Assembly (NCBI GenBank): GCA_020052415.1
Contig: JAGVPB010000065.1
Coordinates: forward strand, 62,001 to 126,000
Origin: Bacteroidales bacterium
Lineage (GTDB): Bacteria > Bacteroidota > Bacteroidia > Bacteroidales > JAADJA01
Length of the DNA: 64,000 bases
Direction: 5' to 3'
Shown: positions 60,701 through 64,000 of the stretch, one piece after another
How positions within the stretch are numbered: position 1 is the stretch's first letter
Layout of the letters: the number at the start of each line of letters is the position of its first letter
Made by a program: the position numbers and the translations under genes
The notes under the pieces: generated by a model
Told to the model about the DNA's origin: nothing
The model's database searches: none
The model's input: the letters and a program-made list of their open reading frames with translations, nothing else

Positions 60701-62778
60701 ATCGGAAGTTGACTCCATTCAATTAGGGCAGGATCAGATTCATTTACGTTCGTGGTTTTATAGATGCGCGAAAAGTCACCATTACCATTTGCTTTTTTAA
60801 TCATTCTCAGATACAGGTAATCACCATCGCCTTCTGCAGTATGCATGTCATAAAGAAAATGATCATTGATGTTGGTATTCAGATCTTCCAAGGATACTAA
60901 AGTTTCCCATGTCGTACCTTGATCGTAAGACCTGGCAATCCTGTCAAGTAATGTCATGTATAACACTTCATGATTTTCCGGATGCAGTTTAACATGTCTG
61001 TTCCAGTTTTCACCTATTATCTTAAAATAAGGATTTGTCCAATTTTCATATCTCCAAACTTCTTTAACATTCGTAACATAAAACTTTCCCAATTCCTCAT
61101 TATCAAATGCACAACCATAGCCATCTCCTTGTGATTTATCACTCCAAATATTTTCGTTTTTGTTAAATAATTGAGAATGTACATCAAATCCACCAAAAAC
61201 ATAATAGTTAGGATCGATTTTGCTCTGGTCGAAATAATGAATAATTGCCACTCCAATATTATTGACCATATTTTGCCAATCCGTATCCGGGCTTTGAGTG
61301 TATTTCATAAAAGGCCCACCGTCAGAAGCAGCCCATAACTCTGTACCGGTAGAATTGTATTTCAAATCCTGAACATCGGAGTGAGGACATTTTTTAGAAT
61401 AGGTAGTATTAGGTAAAGTAAAATAATTATTATCAAAAATCCATGTTACTCCTCCATCATTCGAGAGATAGGTGTCTATAGTTGCACATTGTAATAAGTT
61501 TTCATTTACAGGTGAAACGGCAAGGCCATTTCTTCCATTTCCGAAGGCAAATGGAGGATTCTCATTTTGCACGGACCATTGACCAGTTGATATTACATAT
61601 TTCAATATTTTGTTATAATATCCAGAGAAATTCTGACCGGTTCCTTTTACATATACATACATTAAGTCCGGATTAGCATTTGTAAGTTCAAGCAATGAAA
61701 GAAAAAAATCAAATTGTGAATCTACTGGCAAAATTTGTCCGGCTCCTGATAATGGATTCCAGTTATTACCGCCATCTTCGCTATAAATGATTTCATTCCC
61801 CATTATTTTATGTGCTCCTCGGTATTCAATGGACATAAACATGGTGTCATAGTTAGTCTTATGAAATTCAATATCAAAAAATCCCATTTCATTTTCAGTT
61901 CCCGGATCGGGAGTAATAGGCTGGTCATCATAAACAAGTTCCCAAACTACATCACCAGCATCTTCTGCTAATGCATTTTCGGTTTTGAATAATCCCATTG
62001 ATGTTGCTGCAAAAATTACATTTGGATTTTGAGGATGCTGTATAAGTTTTCTAATGTAATACCAGTTTTCAGGGAGGCTATTGTTACCTGTGCCATTTAT
62101 TAAATCCCAATGTTCTCCTTTGTCCTTTGTTCTCAGTACACCTCTGCTAAATTTAAAATTATGGTCTTTATCACCTGTGGCCACTATCCAATATGTCTCA
62201 TTATTATAATTACTGATTATAATAGAGGCAATTCCGGGTGTGAACATATTCAACCCATGAACTTCCTTTGGCCGGTCAAGTCCTGCATTTATCCAACTTG
62301 CACCCTTATTCTCAGTATAATAAAGACCACCAACCGGCGAACCACAAAGAATTTTACTGTCATTTGCCGGATCAATTTCAAGACAAGATAAGCGACCCAC
62401 ATCATCGGTTCCCTGGTTTGATGACGTCACTGGTCCAATCTCAAACCAGGTTCCATTTAAATCAAAATAACCTAGTGAATCAAAACATTCATAGGAATCT
62501 TCAATAGCCTGAAGATAGGGTAAAAAATCACCGGATGGCTGAACCCTTGGTTCCCATTCATTTTTCCAGTGTAAATAAAACTTATAATCAGTACCCTCCA
62601 ATGCCTCAATACCATCATGATTAATTATTGAATCGTAATAATTGTCCCAGTAGGCTGTAATTTCGTATAAATTATCTTCCGGATCGAATGGAATCTGACC
62701 AATACAAGTAAAAGAGAAATTAAATACAAATTGGTAAATGAACACCAGAAGCACAGAAATTTTTAATGGCTTTTTCAT
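57730..62778 (-). CDS. Very large secreted T9SS protein: sialidase/VPS10-like beta-propeller repeats plus right-handed beta-helix region
   Basis: Repeats such as IIYSEDGGNNWNPLSG, RSYDQGTTWETL, KTENALAEDAGDVVWELV; beta-helix-like central region; C-term KVVPNPSKDYIIVEYE...VYVATLMINSKAKKTVKFTI. Confidence 0.87.
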   Translation of the reverse strand: MKKPLKISVLLVFIYQFVFNFSFTCIGQIPFDPEDNLYEITAYWDNYYDSIINHDGIEALEGTDYKFYLHWKNEWEPRVQPSGDFLPYLQAIEDSYECFDSLGYFDLNGTWFEIGPVTSSNQGTDDVGRLSCLEIDPANDSKILCGSPVGGLYYTENKGASWINAGLDRPKEVHGLNMFTPGIASIIISNYNNETYWIVATGDKDHNFKFSRGVLRTKDKGEHWDLINGTGNNSLPENWYYIRKLIQHPQNPNVIFAATSMGLFKTENALAEDAGDVVWELVYDDQPITPDPGTENEMGFFDIEFHKTNYDTMFMSIEYRGAHKIMGNEIIYSEDGGNNWNPLSGAGQILPVDSQFDFFLSLLELTNANPDLMYVYVKGTGQNFSGYYNKILKYVISTGQWSVQNENPPFAFGNGRNGLAVSPVNENLLQCATIDTYLSNDGGVTWIFDNNYFTLPNTTYSKKCPHSDVQDLKYNSTGTELWAASDGGPFMKYTQSPDTDWQNMVNNIGVAIIHYFDQSKIDPNYYVFGGFDVHSQLFNKNENIWSDKSQGDGYGCAFDNEELGKFYVTNVKEVWRYENWTNPYFKIIGENWNRHVKLHPENHEVLYMTLLDRIARSYDQGTTWETLVSLEDLNTNINDHFLYDMHTAEGDGDYLYLRMIKKANGNGDFSRIYKTTNVNESDPALIEWSQLPIPQGGALGWMGDIIVDYENPDRIWVCYNQESDYKILEFNGTEWTDLTFNIAPCNTGITSLEHLHGTNRGLFANGLHGVFYLEDGSNIWKLYKPGIPNVPASYLKINYCTGKIVAGTYGRGIWETDLPLGWDNPPVITTNETWDGYRVILNPVHIPDGKTLTINGKVAFTANGKLVVERGGQLILNGAYLTNTCGEMWKGVEVWGNPNLSHSLGNQGKVLIVNGTLIEHALAAVRTVKVIDDQGEGEIIDLNFSGGIVQSSNSEFRNNKNAVIFYKYPATGLTHQSTSFFSNCDFVTDDFYEGLTGPDYFVRMSELNVTKFNYCRFSNESSTNYTGGGIYSYNSQYSIEGRYENDTWLNGEFNKLNYGIYATGNGMNRHPDIRHTNFIHNYRGLYQSGINYSRTTSNYFEIYTPWEINGGYGMYLDHCSRYWVEDNEFIGKWIGNENFGVGLIVNRSGGEPNQIYLNRFNRLQCGIEAQNENRAKDGTGLVLKCNNFLSANFDQVITYEVEPMNKQTGIASNQGSIGSIPSNMAGNLFDIDDEIPNGDFDDINNEGNSITYYWPSNYDPLYWNVKPVDFTELTVHLEDVEFDPDWTTEIGCPPTPEIGIGGGTGTGEIRDQMTISEQKIDSTENILSLLVDGGNTDELQTEVDNSVPPEAMEVYSELISKSPYLSDTVVSTAIEKENVLPGAMIRDVMVANPNTAKSNELMNKLDERWTPLPDYMKAQILQGKNIVSVREQTESKLAAYKIDKSIAFNALTRYFLADTLNHNTSDDSITQLFLNDNQLNSKYNLAFLHLEHGSVDMGQYALVNIPVQFELTSEEEIDRQQMINLYGLIALLDGNHPDSVHIQALLAISAQDAGLATVYARNILISFGEMQYEEPILMPDLLKSSKSMEEYNTLINSQSDLKIKVVPNPSKDYIIVEYELESLSTGQINIFDVTGKPIFSVQTTNPKDQVTIDTRGWKPGVYVATLMINSKAKKTVKFTIID

Positions 62779-63041
62779 AAAAATAGTTTTTAAATGAATA
62801 AATATACTCCAATTGTTGTTCACAATTTATTACGTAACAGCTCAAGTTGACAATTACTGAAAATGTATTAATTTTGCCCTTACCTCCTTTCTTGTTAAGT
62901 TTTTTGTTTCAGGTCGAATAGAAATAATATCTTTCATGAGGGGAGGCTTTTTTATTTGTTTTCCGTTCATTACAGTTATTATTTTACTTACTCGTAAAAG
63001 TAATAATAAATTTTTTGATCCAAACGGATATTTGTAACAAA

Positions 63042-63077
63042 GAAAATCCCCCTCGCGTTACGTGAGGGGGATTTTCT
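63042..63077 (-). terminator. Rho-independent terminator
   Basis: gaaaatccccctcgcgttacgtgagggggattttc perfect GC-rich stem with A/T flanks. Confidence 0.8.
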
Positions 63078-63123
63078 GTTATTAGTCTGATGACTTGAAG
63101 TCGGCTGACGAGTCAATATTAAA

Positions 63124-63327
63124 TTACGGCGCCGGTTCTTCCGGTGTCAAATCTATATCGTTGACGGTTTCCTGTCCTTCAAATATTTCTACGACATCAT
63201 CGGTGTAAGTTTGGAATCCTCCGGCTTGTACGGTTAAGGAATGCTGACCAACTGGCAACGATTCAAAAGCATAATCGCCCTCTGCATCCGTTTCATCGGT
63301 AAGCTCGGTATTCAGTATGGTAACCAA
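63124..63327 (-). CDS. Carboxypeptidase-regulatory-like (PEGA/CNA-B-like) domain fragment
   Basis: Frame continues upstream (IGNVTNGNGQPVEGALVTILNTELTDETDAEGDYAFESLPVGQHSLTVQAGGFQTYTDDVVEI) to an in-frame TAA with no obvious ATG. Confidence 0.6.
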   Translation of the reverse strand: MVTILNTELTDETDAEGDYAFESLPVGQHSLTVQAGGFQTYTDDVVEIFEGQETVNDIDLTPEEPAP

Positions 63328-63504
63328 AGCTCCTTCGACAGGCTGTCCGTTGCCGTTGGTAACGTTTCCGATATAGTAAAATATTTGTTAAATAATTTAT
63401 TGCTTCAATTGCATGTCATTATGCTTCAATTGAATAATCCTGTTCTGCAATTTAATATCTTATTTCTTCACTTAAATAACCCCAGGCTATCCTTAAACTG
63501 TTTA

Positions 63505-63618
63505 TTTTACTGCTTGAACAGCATTTTGCCCGACTTGAACGACATTTTGCCCGACTTGCACAATATTTTGCGTAGCTTGAACAAACTTTTGCCCGCCTTG
63601 AACAACATTTCGCGCTAA
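63505..63618. repeat. 21-nt periodic repeat tract
   Basis: cttgaacagcattttgcccga / cttgaacgacattttgcccga / cttgcacaatattttgcgtag / cttgaacaaacttttgcccgc / cttgaacaacatttcgcgc. Confidence 0.9.
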
Positions 63619-63933
63619 AATTTCTATAGTCTATAAAAAATTAAGATAATTTAAGTAATGAAAATGATTATTGAACTGAGAATAGAATTTTTTAGAATTT
63701 ATTGACGAAATAAAAAAATGTTATTTGGGGACAAAAAAACCTATTTAACATTTTTGTTGTTAAACCTGCTTAATAAACTATACTGCTTTTGGTTTGGTTT
63801 TAATATTGTAACTGGATATGGTTTATAAATCTTTATAAAAGAAATAATTTCCCTATTGACTTTCCGGTTTTTTGTATTATCTTAGCAGCTATAATTATTT
63901 CATAAATTTTAACAAAGTTTAAAGCCACGAAAT

Positions 63934-64000
63934 ATGAAATCTTTAAAGCTAACCTTTTTAATTCTTTTTATCTTTTGTTTTAAGAGCAGCATTTTTGCAT
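63934..64000 (+). CDS. 5' end of a secreted-protein gene truncated by window end
   Basis: ATG then KSLKLTFLILFIFCFKSSIFA (signal peptide-like), no stop before window end. Confidence 0.6.
   Translation, partial: MKSLKLTFLILFIFCFKSSIFA

Overview
The window appears to be a Bacteroidota chromosome segment. Evidence: several secreted proteins with T9SS-type C-terminal sorting domains, a TonB-dependent receptor, PFOR, a GH92 mannosidase, a mevalonate-pathway cluster and AT-rich spacers. It opens with a perfect spacer-less 5,866-bp palindrome (1-2933 mirrored by 2934-5866; RhuM-family gene plus gdhA), most likely a fold-back assembly or amplification artefact. The main discovery candidate is about 4.7-13.4 kb: an integron-like gene-cassette array read on the minus strand. 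A 592-aa tyrosine recombinase with an unusual N-terminus (three apparent HARP-like repeats) lies beside an attI-like core, followed by six cassettes. Each cassette is bounded by attC-like imperfect palindromes. For every cassette the first 9-15 nt are the reverse complement of the R''-like core of its own terminal attC, as in classical integron cassettes. Core-to-core spacing of five sites is nearly constant (116-120 nt); a sixth is a short (45 nt) version. The cores (GTTATGC, GTTAGCA, GTTGAAC) deviate from canonical GTTRRRY and the recombinase seems to lack the IntI-specific insert, so standard integron finders may miss it. Other notable items: an IS91/integrase chimeric remnant inside a cassette, MazEF-like and orphan antitoxin genes, a Septu-like (PtuAB) module, a ParB-like plus DUF4062-like gene pair, VapBC and orphan antitoxins flanked by imperfect direct repeats, a MITE-like hairpin, and a 21-nt periodic heptad-coding tract. 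All family names come from reading the sequence; no database search was run.
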